DNA from: Streptomyces sp. MST-110588
GTDB lineage: Bacteria > Actinomycetota > Actinomycetes > Streptomycetales > Streptomycetaceae
Assembly: GCF_022695595.1 (NCBI RefSeq)
Contig: NZ_CP074380.1
Coordinates: forward strand, 3,360,001 to 3,424,000
Direction of reading: 5' to 3'
Length of the DNA stretch: 64,000 nt
This document shows, piece by piece, positions 27,752 through 36,944 of the stretch; positions within the stretch are counted from its first letter, which is position 1; each line of letters opens with the position of its first letter. The notes below the pieces were generated by a model that was not told the origin of the DNA, ran no database searches, and saw only the letters and a list, made by a program, of their open reading frames with translations. The position numbers and the translations under genes are program-made.

Positions 27752-27845
27752 CGGACCACTCTGCCACGAAGATCGGTACGGTGCCCAGCAGTTATCGCCC
27801 GGGCCGGGCGGCCGGCCCCACTCCCGGATGGCCAGGCCCTAGGGC

Positions 27846-28658
27846 CTAGGCTTCCTCGTCGGCCAGCACGAAGGACGTACGGACCGCGGTCAGCCCGCCG
27901 ACCTTGGCCTCGACGAGGTACGTACCGGCCCGCACCGTGCCCGCGGCCGGTGTCGCGCACCGGGGGGCGCTCGGCTTGCGGTCCCACTCGACGGTACGCG
28001 TGACCACCCCGTCCGCCGGGACCTGCACCAGCGCGGCCCCGCTGGTCGAGGGGCAGTCGTCCGAGGCCCACACCCGCTTGTCGCTGGAGGTCTCGGTGAT
28101 GGTGAGCACCGCGGCCCTGTGCCCGAGGTCGACCTTGCAGGCGGTGTCCGCGGAGTTCTTCAGCGTCACCTCGAACGTCGGCTTCTCCCCGGCCTTGAAG
28201 GTGTCCTTGAGGCTGCGCAGCTTCAACTCCGTCGTACCGGCGGGGCAGTTCGCCAGCGAGGAGCCCGCCTGTACGGCGACGGCGCCCGAGCCCTCTCCTA
28301 TGGGCGTACCGACCCCGGCCGAGGAACCGGACCCGCCGCCGGACCCCGTACCGCCGTCGCCGCCACCGCCCGACCCGGAGGACGAGCCGGAGCCGGACCC
28401 GCTCCCCGAGCCGTCCCGGCCGCCCGGCTTCCGGCTGATCCCGGAATCGGTTTCGTTCGGTCCCGGCGTGATGGTCGTCGCGGGCCCGGGGCCCCGCCCG
28501 CCCTTGGCGTCGTCGCTCTTTCCGGCGTCGGTCCCGTCCCAGTTCAGTGCCCACACCACCAGCAGCGCGACCAGGGCGACGATGGTCAGCGCAACGGCCC
28601 TCCGCCGCCAGTAGATGGAGGAGGGAAGCGGCCCGATCGGATTGCGCAGAGATCCCAC
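27846..28658 (-). CDS. Membrane-anchored extracytoplasmic protein of unknown function
   Basis: 270 aa, no family recognised. A short cytoplasmic start is followed by one helix (ALTIVALVALLVVWAL, ~22-38), a Gly/Ser-rich linker of about 60 residues (~70-125), and a beta-rich C-terminal domain (~130-270) with four cysteines that could pair (ANCPAG, TACKVD, DDCPST, PRCATP). The end ADGVVTRTVEWDRK and AGTYLVEAKVGG resembles an immunoglobulin-like fold. It is probably a cell-surface adaptor. GTG 28658 has TAGAGT exactly 6 nt upstream and no Shine-Dalgarno, so a leaderless start is likely. Confidence 0.7.
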   Translation of the reverse strand: MGSLRNPIGPLPSSIYWRRRAVALTIVALVALLVVWALNWDGTDAGKSDDAKGGRGPGPATTITPGPNETDSGISRKPGGRDGSGSGSGSGSSSGSGGGGDGGTGSGGGSGSSAGVGTPIGEGSGAVAVQAGSSLANCPAGTTELKLRSLKDTFKAGEKPTFEVTLKNSADTACKVDLGHRAAVLTITETSSDKRVWASDDCPSTSGAALVQVPADGVVTRTVEWDRKPSAPRCATPAAGTVRAGTYLVEAKVGGLTAVRTSFVLADEEA

Positions 28659-28774
28659 GCGGAAACTCTACGAGAGATCACCTGTCACACAGGTCAGTAC
28701 CCGCCGCACAAAGCGGCAACTTTTAGCATCATCAGCTTTGGTGGGGGGTGTTTCTTGGGCTGGTTGGGGCTGTG

Positions 28775-29332
28775 TCATCCTCTTTGGTGCCACTCCTCCT
28801 TGTGTCCGAAGCCCTGGCCGTTGTCGATCAACCGCAGCCAGTCCAGGCGCAGTTCCCACAGTGCGGTGCGCTCCAGCGCCGCGCCCAGCCGGGCGTCCGC
28901 GGTGACGAAGGGGAAGCGCCCGGTGTACGCCTGCCACCCGGCCGCGCGCCGCGCGCCTTCCAGGCGCCGGCACACACCGCGGCCCTGCACGCCGGTCAGC
29001 TCCGTCCACTCCTGCCCGTCCTTCTGGGCGGTGCAGGCGACCCGCGCGCCGGCCGGGCCGCAGGCCGCCAGCGCCCGGCCGTGCCGGGTGGAGTCCGCGG
29101 TGACGAAGACCAGCGCCGGCACCGGGCCGTCCACCGGGGCGTACAGCACGGCGCACGCCTGCGGCCCGTCCTCGTCGGTGTAGGCGAGGGTCAGGGTGGT
29201 GTGCGCGGCCAGTGCCCGGCGCAGCGCGGGCGGGCAGCCACCGCCGCCGTCCTGTCCCTCTTCTCCCTCTTCCCGGGCCGGCTCCGCTCCGCTCCCGCGC
29301 GTGTTCTCGTCCATGTGCGCATCTTGGTTCAT
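28775..29332 (-). CDS. Pyridoxamine 5'-phosphate oxidase-like flavin split-barrel protein
   Basis: About 185 aa. Residues ~38-185 follow the FMN-binding split-barrel pattern: LAAHTTLTLAYTDEDGPQACAVLYAPV, then ALVFVTADSTRHGRAL and RVACTAQKDGQEWTELTGVQGRG, ending in WLRLIDNGQGFGHKEEW. Such proteins bind FMN, F420 or heme, and the ligand is not evident here. The start is ambiguous: GTG 29338, ATG 29332 or ATG 29314 all precede an Asp/Glu/Gly-rich nonconserved segment. Just downstream of the ATP-grasp gene on the same strand (20-25 nt), so probably co-transcribed. Confidence 0.78.
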   Translation of the reverse strand: MNQDAHMDENTRGSGAEPAREEGEEGQDGGGGCPPALRRALAAHTTLTLAYTDEDGPQACAVLYAPVDGPVPALVFVTADSTRHGRALAACGPAGARVACTAQKDGQEWTELTGVQGRGVCRRLEGARRAAGWQAYTGRFPFVTADARLGAALERTALWELRLDWLRLIDNGQGFGHKEEWHQRG

Positions 29333-29357
29333 GCGCACAGCTTGGTTCGTACGCGCC

Positions 29358-30215
29358 TCATGCCGTCCCGCCGGGGGCGGGCGCGGGCGCGGTCTCCAGC
29401 AGTCCGCGCAGCGAGGTCTTCACACCGGCCGCGAAGGCGTCCCGTGCCTCGGGGCCGAGGAGGTCCAGGGACAGATACGGATTGAGGTCCTCCAGTTCGA
29501 CCAGGAGGAGTTCGCCGTCCGGGGTCCGGCAGGCGTCCACGCGCTGGATGCCGTGATCGATGTCGTTCCAGTCGACGAAGCGCTGGGCGAAGGCCAGGTC
29601 CGCCGCGTCGGCCTGGTACGGCTCCAGGGCCCATCGCCGGTCGGGCCGGGGCGCGTACAGGGCGTACTGGAAGGTCCGGTCGATGAAGTAGAACGACACC
29701 TCGTACGCGAAGCGGATGCGCGGCTGGACCAGCACGTCGCCGTACGCCAGGTCCGGCAGCCGCCGGCCGGGGACGATCTCCAGTCCCACGGAGTCCGCGC
29801 CGAGCTTGGGCTTGACCACGTACTCGTCGGCCGCGGGCAGCCGGCCGGTGTCCTGGGCCCGGTCGACGGTGGGGATGACCGGGTACCCGGCGGCGCAGAG
29901 GTCGAGGAGGTACTGCTTGCCGAGCATGTCGGCCTTGCCCGTGAGCTGGTTGTAGACGCGCACGCCGTCCTTCAGCGCCCGGTCGCGGAAGTCATCGTAC
30001 CGGTCCTGGTAGCCGAGGACGGGGCCGCTGTTACGGACCAAGACCGCGTCGTGGGCGCCCATCAGCGCGGCGGCGTCCAGGGGGTGGCACAGGGCGACGT
30101 CGAAGTCCTCGCGCAGGCGGGAGGAGAGGAGGATGTCCTCGTCGCAGTACCGCCGCCCGCGGGCCTCATAGGTCAGGTCGGTGACGTACAGAATGCTGGG
30201 CCGGGTGGCTGACAT
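29358..30215 (-). CDS. ATP-grasp domain protein (STM4014-like ligase family)
   Basis: 285 aa. Contains the preATP-grasp start (SILYVTDLTYEARGRRYCDEDILL) and the ATP-grasp core with YVVKPKLGADSVGLEIV (ATP-lysine strand and glycine-rich loop). The C-terminal Mg-binding stretch is ELLLVELEDLNPYLSLDLL, where Glu and Asn usually coordinate magnesium. It should ligate a carboxylate to an amine, but no substrate or partner is nearby. ATG 30215 follows AGGAGAG. It is likely the first gene of an operon with the flavin split-barrel gene. Confidence 0.78.
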   Translation of the reverse strand: MSATRPSILYVTDLTYEARGRRYCDEDILLSSRLREDFDVALCHPLDAAALMGAHDAVLVRNSGPVLGYQDRYDDFRDRALKDGVRVYNQLTGKADMLGKQYLLDLCAAGYPVIPTVDRAQDTGRLPAADEYVVKPKLGADSVGLEIVPGRRLPDLAYGDVLVQPRIRFAYEVSFYFIDRTFQYALYAPRPDRRWALEPYQADAADLAFAQRFVDWNDIDHGIQRVDACRTPDGELLLVELEDLNPYLSLDLLGPEARDAFAAGVKTSLRGLLETAPAPAPGGTA

Positions 30216-30267
30216 GACTCTCCTGGTGGAACGGCGCGCACCGGCGGGAACCGGCCGCGGAAGATCA

Positions 30268-30325
30268 TTCTCCGCCACCGCCGTCCGCCACCGCCGTCCG
30301 CCACCACCGTCCGCCACCGCCACCG
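30268..30325. repeat. Short tandem repeat (ccgccaccgccgt-type) upstream of ATP-grasp gene
   Basis: Roughly four copies of a 12-15 bp unit made of cgccacc and gtccgccacc blocks, between the divergent ATP-grasp and mutY genes. The 30216-30464 gap shows no other clear signal. Confidence 0.65.
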
Positions 30326-30464
30326 CGCCGGTCGGCGCCTTTGGCCCCGCGTCCGGCCCCCGCATCCGGCCTACGGGACGGAACCCGGCGTGCGGGTGGC
30401 GTGCGGCGCCGCTGGCCTGGTGTGTTTCCTGGTGGCGCGGCACCGTGCCAGGATCGACGGTGCG

Positions 30465-31415
30465 ATGACTTCCATGCCTGCCACCTCAGCACCCGCCACC
30501 TCAGCACCGGCCACTTCAGCGCCCGCCGGCGGACCCGCCGACGCGGCCCTGCTGCACGGCCCCGTCACCGACTGGTTCGACGAGCACGCCCGCGACCTGC
30601 CCTGGCGCCGCCCCGAGGCCGGCGCCTGGGGTGTGATGGTCAGCGAGTTCATGCTCCAGCAGACGCCCGTCAGCAGGGTGCTGCCGGTGTACGAACAGTG
30701 GCTGGCCCGCTGGCCGCGCCCCGCCGACCTGGCCGCCGAGCCGCCCGGTGAGGCCGTACGCGCCTGGGGCCGGCTCGGCTACCCGCGGCGCGCGCTGCGG
30801 CTGCACGGCGCGGCCCGTGCCATACGGGAGCGGCACGGCGGCGACGTACCGCGCGACCACGCGGCGCTCCTCGCGCTGCCCGGCGTCGGCGAGTACACGG
30901 CCGCCGCGGTGGCCTCCTTCGCGTACGGGCAGCGGCACGCCGTCCTGGACACCAACGTCCGCCGGGTCCTGGCCCGCGCGGTCAGCGGCCGGCAGTTCCC
31001 GCCGAACGCCACCACCGCCGCCGAGCGCAAGCTCGCCCGCGCCCTGCTGCCCGAGGACGAGCCGACGGCGGCGAAGTGGGCCGCGGCCACGATGGAGCTG
31101 GGCGCGCTGGTGTGCACCGCCCGCGGCCCGGAGTGCGCGCGCTGCCCGATCGCGGCCCGCTGCGCCTGGCGGCTGGCCGGGTCGCCCGCGCACGACGGCC
31201 CGCCGCGGCGCGGCCAGACGTACGCCGGTACGGACCGGCAGGTGCGCGGGAAGCTGCTCGCCGTGTTGCGCGAGGCGGTGGCGCCGGTGCCGCAGCACGT
31301 ACTGGACGCGGTGTGGGAGGAGCCGGTGCAGCGCGCCCGGGCCCTGGACGGGCTGGTGGCGGACGGCCTGGTCGAGCCCCTGCCCGGCAGCACGTACCGC
31401 CTTCCGGTGGGCTGA
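30465..31415 (+). CDS. mutY: A/G-specific adenine glycosylase MutY
   Basis: Base-excision repair enzyme removing adenine opposite 8-oxoguanine. 316 aa. Catalytic Glu61 is in VSEFMLQQT, the helix-hairpin-helix is LPGVGEYTAAAVA (~138-150), and the catalytic Asp162 is in LDTNVRRVLAR. The [4Fe-4S] ligands Cys217, Cys224, Cys227 and Cys233 keep the C-x6-C-x2-C-x5-C spacing. The C-terminal NUDIX-like 8-oxoG recognition domain is much shorter than in E. coli. ATG 30465 is preferred to the upstream 30390 frame. The N-terminus has an ATSAP pentapeptide repeat (x3) encoded by 15-bp DNA repeats. Confidence 0.93.
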   Translation: MTSMPATSAPATSAPATSAPAGGPADAALLHGPVTDWFDEHARDLPWRRPEAGAWGVMVSEFMLQQTPVSRVLPVYEQWLARWPRPADLAAEPPGEAVRAWGRLGYPRRALRLHGAARAIRERHGGDVPRDHAALLALPGVGEYTAAAVASFAYGQRHAVLDTNVRRVLARAVSGRQFPPNATTAAERKLARALLPEDEPTAAKWAAATMELGALVCTARGPECARCPIAARCAWRLAGSPAHDGPPRRGQTYAGTDRQVRGKLLAVLREAVAPVPQHVLDAVWEEPVQRARALDGLVADGLVEPLPGSTYRLPVG

Positions 31416-31774
31416 GCCCGCCCGGGCCCGGCCCGCTCCCCGGAGCCGGGCCCGCCCCGCCCTGCCCGATCCGCTCCGCCCTGCCCGGTCCGCCGCGCAG
31501 GGCCGGACGCCCTCCGCAGGTCCGGACGCCCTCCGCGGGGCCCGCCCGGGCCCCTTCCGCCGCCCGTCCCCCTCAAGACGTATGCCCCCGGCGCCCCGTA
31601 CGTCTCAGGTATGACACCCGGCCCGCTGTTACACAACCGACGGTTTTCCGTGCTCTGGCTGTGGGTCCGACGCACATTACGTCGCAACACCCCCTCCGTA
31701 GCGTCTCTCCCGTGCTGGAGGAGACCACCGGCACGGTCAACGTGGGGAATCGCAAGCGGATCGGAGGCGTCGGA
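31416..31774 (+). promoter_or_regulatory. sigE promoter region
   Basis: 359 bp between mutY and sigE. The first ~180 bp are GC-rich direct repeats (gccctgcccgg.., gcagg.ccggacgccctccg x2). AT-richer sequence begins at ~31625. TAGCGT at 31699-31704 is a plausible -10 with only a weak -35 (attacg, 17 nt upstream), which fits an activator-dependent promoter. In S. coelicolor the sigE promoter needs the response regulator CseB. The two ttac...aac stretches near 31630 and 31677 are candidate activator sites, unproven. GGAGG at 31763-31767 sets the sigE start. Confidence 0.45.
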
Positions 31775-32326
31775 ATGGCGACCAGCGGCGGCAAGGTACT
31801 GGACTTCGAAGAGTACGTGCGTACGCGGCAGGAGGCCCTGCTGCGCAGTGCCCGGCGTCTGGTGCCCGACCCGGTCGACGCCCAGGACCTCCTCCAGACC
31901 GCCCTGGTCCGTACGTACGGACGCTGGGACGGCATCGCCGACAAGTCCCTCGCGGACGCCTACCTCCGGCGTGTCATGATCAACACGCGGACGGAGTGGT
32001 GGCGGGCGCGCAAGCTGGAGGAGGTGCCCACCGAGCAGCTCCCGGACGCGAGCGTGGACGACGGCACCGAACAGCGTGCGGACCGTGCCCTCTTGATGGA
32101 CATACTGGGAGTGCTCGCGCCCAAGCAGCGCAGCGTCGTGGTGCTGCGACACTGGGAGCAGATGAGCACAGAGGAGACCGCGGCGGCACTGGGCATGTCC
32201 ACGGGGACGGTCAAGAGCACGCTGCACCGGGCGCTGGCCCGGCTGCGCCAGGAGCTGGAGAACCGTGACATCGACGCGCGCGTGCTGGAGCGCGGCGAGC
32301 AGGAGCGGGAGCGGTGCGCGGCCTGA
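31775..32326 (+). CDS. sigE: ECF sigma factor SigE (cell-envelope stress)
   Basis: 183 aa ECF sigma factor, region 2 at ~15-80 (RSARRLVPDPVDAQDLLQTALVRTYGRW) and region 4 at ~105-165 (LAPKQRSVVVLRHWEQMSTEETAAALGMSTGTVKSTLHRALARL). The sequence and the three following genes match the Streptomyces sigE-cseA-cseB-cseC operon, which answers cell-wall damage. SigE of this type has no anti-sigma factor; its level is set at transcription by CseB/CseC. ATG 31775 has GGAGG 7 nt upstream. The 3' end overlaps the cseA start by 13 nt. Confidence 0.95.
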   Translation: MATSGGKVLDFEEYVRTRQEALLRSARRLVPDPVDAQDLLQTALVRTYGRWDGIADKSLADAYLRRVMINTRTEWWRARKLEEVPTEQLPDASVDDGTEQRADRALLMDILGVLAPKQRSVVVLRHWEQMSTEETAAALGMSTGTVKSTLHRALARLRQELENRDIDARVLERGEQERERCAA

Positions 32327-33078
32327 CCGGAGCCGAGACCAGCGGCTTAGCCACAAGCACGGTGAGCAGGAGCGGTTTGACCAGGAACAGGTTGACCAGG
32401 GGCAGGTTGACCACAGCCGGAGCGGCCACCTCGGGGGTGGCCGCCATCGGCCTTTTGCTGGCCGGGTGCAATCCGGGGGGCGAAGGCGTACGGACCGAGG
32501 GCTCGGCCAGCAGTTCCGCCGTACCCAAAGGCAGCGGGGTCAAGTCCTCGACCCCGTCGCCGTCCCCCTCGGTGACGTACAGAAAAGTCAACGCGGTCGA
32601 GTTGGTCAGACACGACCCGAAGGTCGGCGACGAGGTGAAGAAGTCCCTCGCCAAGCCGTGTGCCGCCGACGAGTACCCGGTGGAGGTCACCTACGCCTCG
32701 CTCACCGGCGGAACGGTCGCCGATGTGATCGTCAATGTGATGACCTGCGCGGACTCCGTCGGCATCGGCTCGTACGTCTACCGCAGCAACGGCGATTCGT
32801 ACGACAATGTCTTCACCAATGAGAAGCCGTCGGTCTCCGCGGGCGTCAGCAAAGGAGAGCTGGAGGTCTCCGAGCAGACGTATGACACGGGTGACAAGGT
32901 GTGCTGTGCTTCCGGTGAGGATGTGATGACCTACCACTGGAAGGGCGGCCGGTTCGTGGAGTACGCCCGGCACCACACCGACTACAGCAAGGTCGGCGCC
33001 ACCGACGACAACAACGACGACGAGCCCGCGTCCGAAAGCGGTCCCGCGGCCGAGGACGGCGCGGAAACGGAGGGTTGA
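32314..33078 (+). CDS. cseA: Lipoprotein CseA, negative modulator of the sigE system
   Basis: 254 aa extracytoplasmic lipoprotein. The lipobox is LLLAGC with Cys52, preceded by an unusually long ~50-residue n-region containing three LTxxR pentads (LTRNR, LTRGR, LTTAG) encoded by a 15-bp repeat. GTG 32314 overlaps sigE; a later GTG at 32362 would give a more normal signal peptide of 36 residues. Mature part: a Ser/Pro-rich spacer, then a domain with conserved cysteine pairs (AKPCAADEY, VMTCADS, KVCCASG) and an acidic tail. CseA in S. coelicolor dampens sigE operon expression, probably by acting on CseC outside the membrane. Confidence 0.88.
   Translation: MRGLTGAETSGLATSTVSRSGLTRNRLTRGRLTTAGAATSGVAAIGLLLAGCNPGGEGVRTEGSASSSAVPKGSGVKSSTPSPSPSVTYRKVNAVELVRHDPKVGDEVKKSLAKPCAADEYPVEVTYASLTGGTVADVIVNVMTCADSVGIGSYVYRSNGDSYDNVFTNEKPSVSAGVSKGELEVSEQTYDTGDKVCCASGEDVMTYHWKGGRFVEYARHHTDYSKVGATDDNNDDEPASESGPAAEDGAETEG
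32365..32425. repeat. 15-bp tandem repeat in the cseA signal region
   Basis: Three units containing TTGACC at 32377, 32392 and 32407, period exactly 15 bp, encoding LTRNR/LTRGR/LTTAG. In-frame repeat expansion in the cytoplasmic part of the signal peptide. Confidence 0.75.
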
Positions 33079-33086
33079 GACACCGC

Positions 33087-33797
<711 letters not shown>

Positions 33798-33805
33798 CAC
33801 CCACG

Positions 33806-35110
33806 GTGGTCAGGCTCGTCCTGCGTACAGGGCTGCGATGGAAACTCAGCGCGGCGATCGCGCTCGTCGGAGCGCTGGTCGCGGTCGCGCTGAGCCTTGT
33901 CGTCCACAACGCCGCCCGGGTCTCGATGCTCGACAACAGCCGGGACGTGCAGTCCGAGCGGCTGAACTTCACCCAGCGGGTCTACGAGTCCACCAACCGC
34001 CTCCAGTTCGGCGCGAAGATCGATGATCCGGCGCTGCCCAAGGCGCTGCGGGCCGAGGTCGGCAAGGGCAAGCGCGCCACCTACCTCCAGGACACCGGGC
34101 ACACCGCCCCCGAGGTGTGGGCCGCCTCCCCGCTGGGCAACGGCCGGGTGCTGTCCATCCACGACCACTTCCCGGACCGCTTCGCCGTCCTGGACGACCT
34201 GGACCAGGCACTGGTCATCGGCTCGACCGCGGTCGTGGTCGGCGGCTGCGCGCTGGGCGTGCTGGTCGGCGGACGGCTCTCCAAGCGGCTGCGCAAGGCC
34301 GCAGCCGCCGCCGGCAAGCTCGCCGAGGGCGACACCTCCGTACGGATCAGGGACGAGGTCGGCGGACGCGTCCGGGACGAGACCGACGACCTGGCCTGGG
34401 CGGTGGACGCCATGTCCGACGCGCTCCAGCAGCGCATCGAGGCCGAGCGCCGGGTCACCGCGGACATCGCCCACGAACTGCGGACACCGGTCACCGGCCT
34501 GCTCACCGCGGCCGAGCTGCTGCCGCCGGGCCGCCCCTCGGAACTCGTACGGGACCGGGCCCAGGCCATGCGCACCCTCGTCGAGGACGTGCTGGAAGTC
34601 GCGCGGCTGGACGGGTACGCCGAACGGGCCGAACTCCAGGACGTGGCGCTGGGCGAGTTCGTCACCCGGCGCGTACGGGCCCTGAACCCCGACGTCACGA
34701 TCGACGTCGTACGGGACGCGGAGGTCAGCACCGACCCGCGCCGCCTGGAACGCATCCTGGGCAACCTGATCGCCAACGCCGCCCGCCACGGCAAGCCGCC
34801 CATCGAGGTCACCGTCGAGGGCCGCGTCATCCGTGTCCGCGACCACGGCACCGGCTTCCCCGAGGCCCTGCTCCGCGAGGGCCCCAGCCGTTTCCGTACG
34901 GGCAGCAGCGACCGCGCCGGCCGCGGCCACGGCCTGGGCCTGACCATCGCCGCCGGCCAGGCCCGCGTCCTGGGGGCCCGCCTGACCTTCCGCAACGCCG
35001 ACGAACTCACCGACGGCAGCACCGGCGCCGTCTCCGTGCTCTGGCTCCCCGAAAACGCCCCCACCGACACCGGCAGCTTCCCCGTCCTCCACCTCCCCAA
35101 CCGCCCCTGA
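33806..35110 (+). CDS. cseC: Sensor histidine kinase CseC
   Basis: 434 aa membrane sensor of cell-envelope damage. TM1 spans ~14-33, the extracytoplasmic sensor loop ~34-133, and TM2 ~135-155, followed by HAMP and the H-box with His223 (ADIAHELRTPVTGLL). The ATPase domain has N-box NLIANAARHG, G1 DHGTGF and G2 GRGHGLGLTIA. The 100-residue sensor loop is the part expected to respond to lipid II-related stress or to contact CseA. GTG 33806, 8 nt after cseB. The operon ends at the hairpin 50 bp downstream. Confidence 0.94.
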   Translation: MVRLVLRTGLRWKLSAAIALVGALVAVALSLVVHNAARVSMLDNSRDVQSERLNFTQRVYESTNRLQFGAKIDDPALPKALRAEVGKGKRATYLQDTGHTAPEVWAASPLGNGRVLSIHDHFPDRFAVLDDLDQALVIGSTAVVVGGCALGVLVGGRLSKRLRKAAAAAGKLAEGDTSVRIRDEVGGRVRDETDDLAWAVDAMSDALQQRIEAERRVTADIAHELRTPVTGLLTAAELLPPGRPSELVRDRAQAMRTLVEDVLEVARLDGYAERAELQDVALGEFVTRRVRALNPDVTIDVVRDAEVSTDPRRLERILGNLIANAARHGKPPIEVTVEGRVIRVRDHGTGFPEALLREGPSRFRTGSSDRAGRGHGLGLTIAAGQARVLGARLTFRNADELTDGSTGAVSVLWLPENAPTDTGSFPVLHLPNRP

Positions 35111-35160
35111 ACCCCACCGGTGGTCCGATCACGCCACCATGCCGGCGGGCACCACGGACA

Positions 35161-35203
35161 GCGGCCCCCGGGCGCGTACGTGACGTACGCGCCCGGGGGC
35201 CGC
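35161..35203. terminator. Perfect 20-bp hairpin terminator between cseC and the DHA2 exporter
   Basis: Arms at 35161-35180 and 35184-35203 are perfectly complementary with a 3-nt loop (tga). The stem contains CGCGTACG. It separates convergent genes and should terminate both, despite having no U-tract. Confidence 0.85.
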
Positions 35204-35226
35204 TCGGCCATGAGCCCGGTGCCGGA

Positions 35227-36810
35227 TCAGACGGCCTCCGTGCTCCCGGCCGGCTTGGCCGGGCCCCCGCGCAGCGGGACCTCCTTGAGGAACCAGGCCA
35301 GGATGAAGCCGATCACGCTGATCGCCGCACCCCAGACGAAGACCAGGTGGGTGCCGTCGGAGACCGCGTGGAGGTAGGCGTCCTTGATCGCGGCCGGCAG
35401 CTTGGCCAGGCCGGCCTGGTCGAGCTGGGCACCGCCGCCGGTCATCGAGGCCCCGCCGGCGCCGACGCGCTGCTGCATGACGGCCTGGACCTTGTCGGTG
35501 AAGATCGCGCCGAAGATCGCAACGCCGAAGGAGCCGCCGATCGTACGGAAGAGGGTGGCGGACGAGGAGCCGACGCCCATGTCCTTCATCTCGACGCTGT
35601 TCTGCGCGATCAGCATCGTGGTCTGCATCAGGAAGCCCATGCCGGCCCCGAGCACCGCCATGTACACACCCGAGGTGAAGCGGGTGGTGCCCACGTCCAT
35701 CAGGGACAGCAGAGCGAGTCCGGCCGTCACCAGCGCACCGCCGCCGACCACGAAGATCTTGTACTTGCCCGTGTTGGTGGTGATGCGGCCCGCGACCAGC
35801 GAGACGGCCATCATGGAGAGCAGCATCGGCAGCAGCAGCAGACCCGAGTTGGTGGCCGAGGCGCCCTGGACGATCTGCTGGAACAGCGGCAGGAAGGTCA
35901 TCGACCCGAACATCACGAAGCCGACCAGGAAGCCGACGACGGTGATCAGCGAGAAGTTGCCGTTGCGGAAGATGTGCAGCGGCAGCACCGGCTCGCTCAC
36001 CTTGCGCTCGACCAGGACGAACGCCACGAGAGCGACCACGGCCAGCGCGCCGAGCCCCAGGATCTGCGCCGACGCCCAGTCGTACTCCGTACCGCCCCAG
36101 GTGGTCATCAGGACCAGCGAGGTGATGCCGATGGTCAGCAGCGCGGCGCCCACGTAGTCCACGCGTGCCTGCGCGCGCTTCTTCGGCAGGTGCAGTACGG
36201 CGGTGATCGCGACCAGGGCGATCGCGCCGAGCGGCAGGTTGATGTAGAAGCTCCAGCGCCAGCCGAGGTGGTCGGTGATCGCGCCGCCGACCAGCGGTCC
36301 GCCGATCATCGCGATGGCCATGACACCGGCCATCATGCCCTGGTACTTGCCGCGGTCCCGCGGCGGGATCAGGTCGCCGATGATCGCCATGACGCCGACC
36401 ATCAGACCGCCCGCGCCCAGGCCCTGGACGGCGCGGAAGCCGATGAGCTGGCCCATGTCCTGCGCCATGCCGGACAGCGCGGAGCCGATCAGAAAGATCA
36501 CGATGGACGTGAGGAAGACGCCCTTACGTCCGTACATGTCACCGAGCTTGCCCCAGATCGGGGTCGAGGCCGCGGTCGCCAGTGTGTACGCGGTGACCAC
36601 CCAGGAGAGGTGGTTCAGCCCGCCCAGCTCACCGACGATCGTGGGCATCGCGGTGCCCACGATCATGTTGTCCAGCATGGCGAGCAGCATCGCGATCATG
36701 AGCGCGAAAAGCACCATGCGTACGCTGGCAGGCTGCTTGCCCTCCTTACCCCCGGTCTTCGCCGGTTCCCCCGTTATGTCCCCCACTGGGGTCGCCTGTT
36801 GCTGCGACAT
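35227..36810 (-). CDS. MFS multidrug exporter, DHA2 family (14 TM)
   Basis: Proton-driven drug efflux pump, 527 aa. Fourteen predicted membrane segments. Family motifs: LDNMIVGTAMPTI (motif D1 in TM1), GKLGDMYGRKGVFL (motif A, loop 2-3), FRAVQGLGAGGLMVG (motif B, TM4), GPLVGGAITDHLGWRWSFYINLPLG (motif C in TM5 and beyond). ATG 36810 is chosen with GGGAG 9 nt upstream; GTG/ATG starts at 36825 and 36816 are alternatives. It is divergent from a TetR gene and preceded by a double operator, so substrate-induced derepression is very likely. The drug spectrum cannot be read from sequence. Confidence 0.92.
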   Translation of the reverse strand: MSQQQATPVGDITGEPAKTGGKEGKQPASVRMVLFALMIAMLLAMLDNMIVGTAMPTIVGELGGLNHLSWVVTAYTLATAASTPIWGKLGDMYGRKGVFLTSIVIFLIGSALSGMAQDMGQLIGFRAVQGLGAGGLMVGVMAIIGDLIPPRDRGKYQGMMAGVMAIAMIGGPLVGGAITDHLGWRWSFYINLPLGAIALVAITAVLHLPKKRAQARVDYVGAALLTIGITSLVLMTTWGGTEYDWASAQILGLGALAVVALVAFVLVERKVSEPVLPLHIFRNGNFSLITVVGFLVGFVMFGSMTFLPLFQQIVQGASATNSGLLLLPMLLSMMAVSLVAGRITTNTGKYKIFVVGGGALVTAGLALLSLMDVGTTRFTSGVYMAVLGAGMGFLMQTTMLIAQNSVEMKDMGVGSSSATLFRTIGGSFGVAIFGAIFTDKVQAVMQQRVGAGGASMTGGGAQLDQAGLAKLPAAIKDAYLHAVSDGTHLVFVWGAAISVIGFILAWFLKEVPLRGGPAKPAGSTEAV

Positions 36811-36823
36811 CCCCATCACTCCC

Positions 36824-36896
36824 ACTTACTTGCCGCCCGGCTAGTTCAGTACAGTGCGGAAAGGTAGACCGGCAACTAGCCGGGCGTCAAGTAAGT
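36824..36896. promoter_or_regulatory. Double TetR operator between DHA2 exporter and its repressor
   Basis: Two 23-bp arms (36824-36846 and 36874-36896) are inverted copies of each other with one mismatch, 27 bp apart. Each arm is itself an imperfect dyad: ACTAG and CAAGT half-sites around GCCGGGCG. On the minus strand TTGACG (36890-36885), an 18-nt spacer and TACCTT (36866-36861) form a good exporter promoter whose -35 lies in one arm, while the other arm covers the region just downstream of its start point. TACAGT at 36850-36855 may be the tetR -10. Repressor binding would block both genes. Confidence 0.85.
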
Positions 36897-36944
36897 TATG
36901 CACAGGCGCCGCCGACCAGGACCGACCACGCAGGAGAGAGCACC

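Noticed and set aside
34117..36867. 916-residue plus-strand frame
   Set aside because: Shadow through cseC and the reverse complement of the exporter gene; Arg/Gly/His-rich noise.
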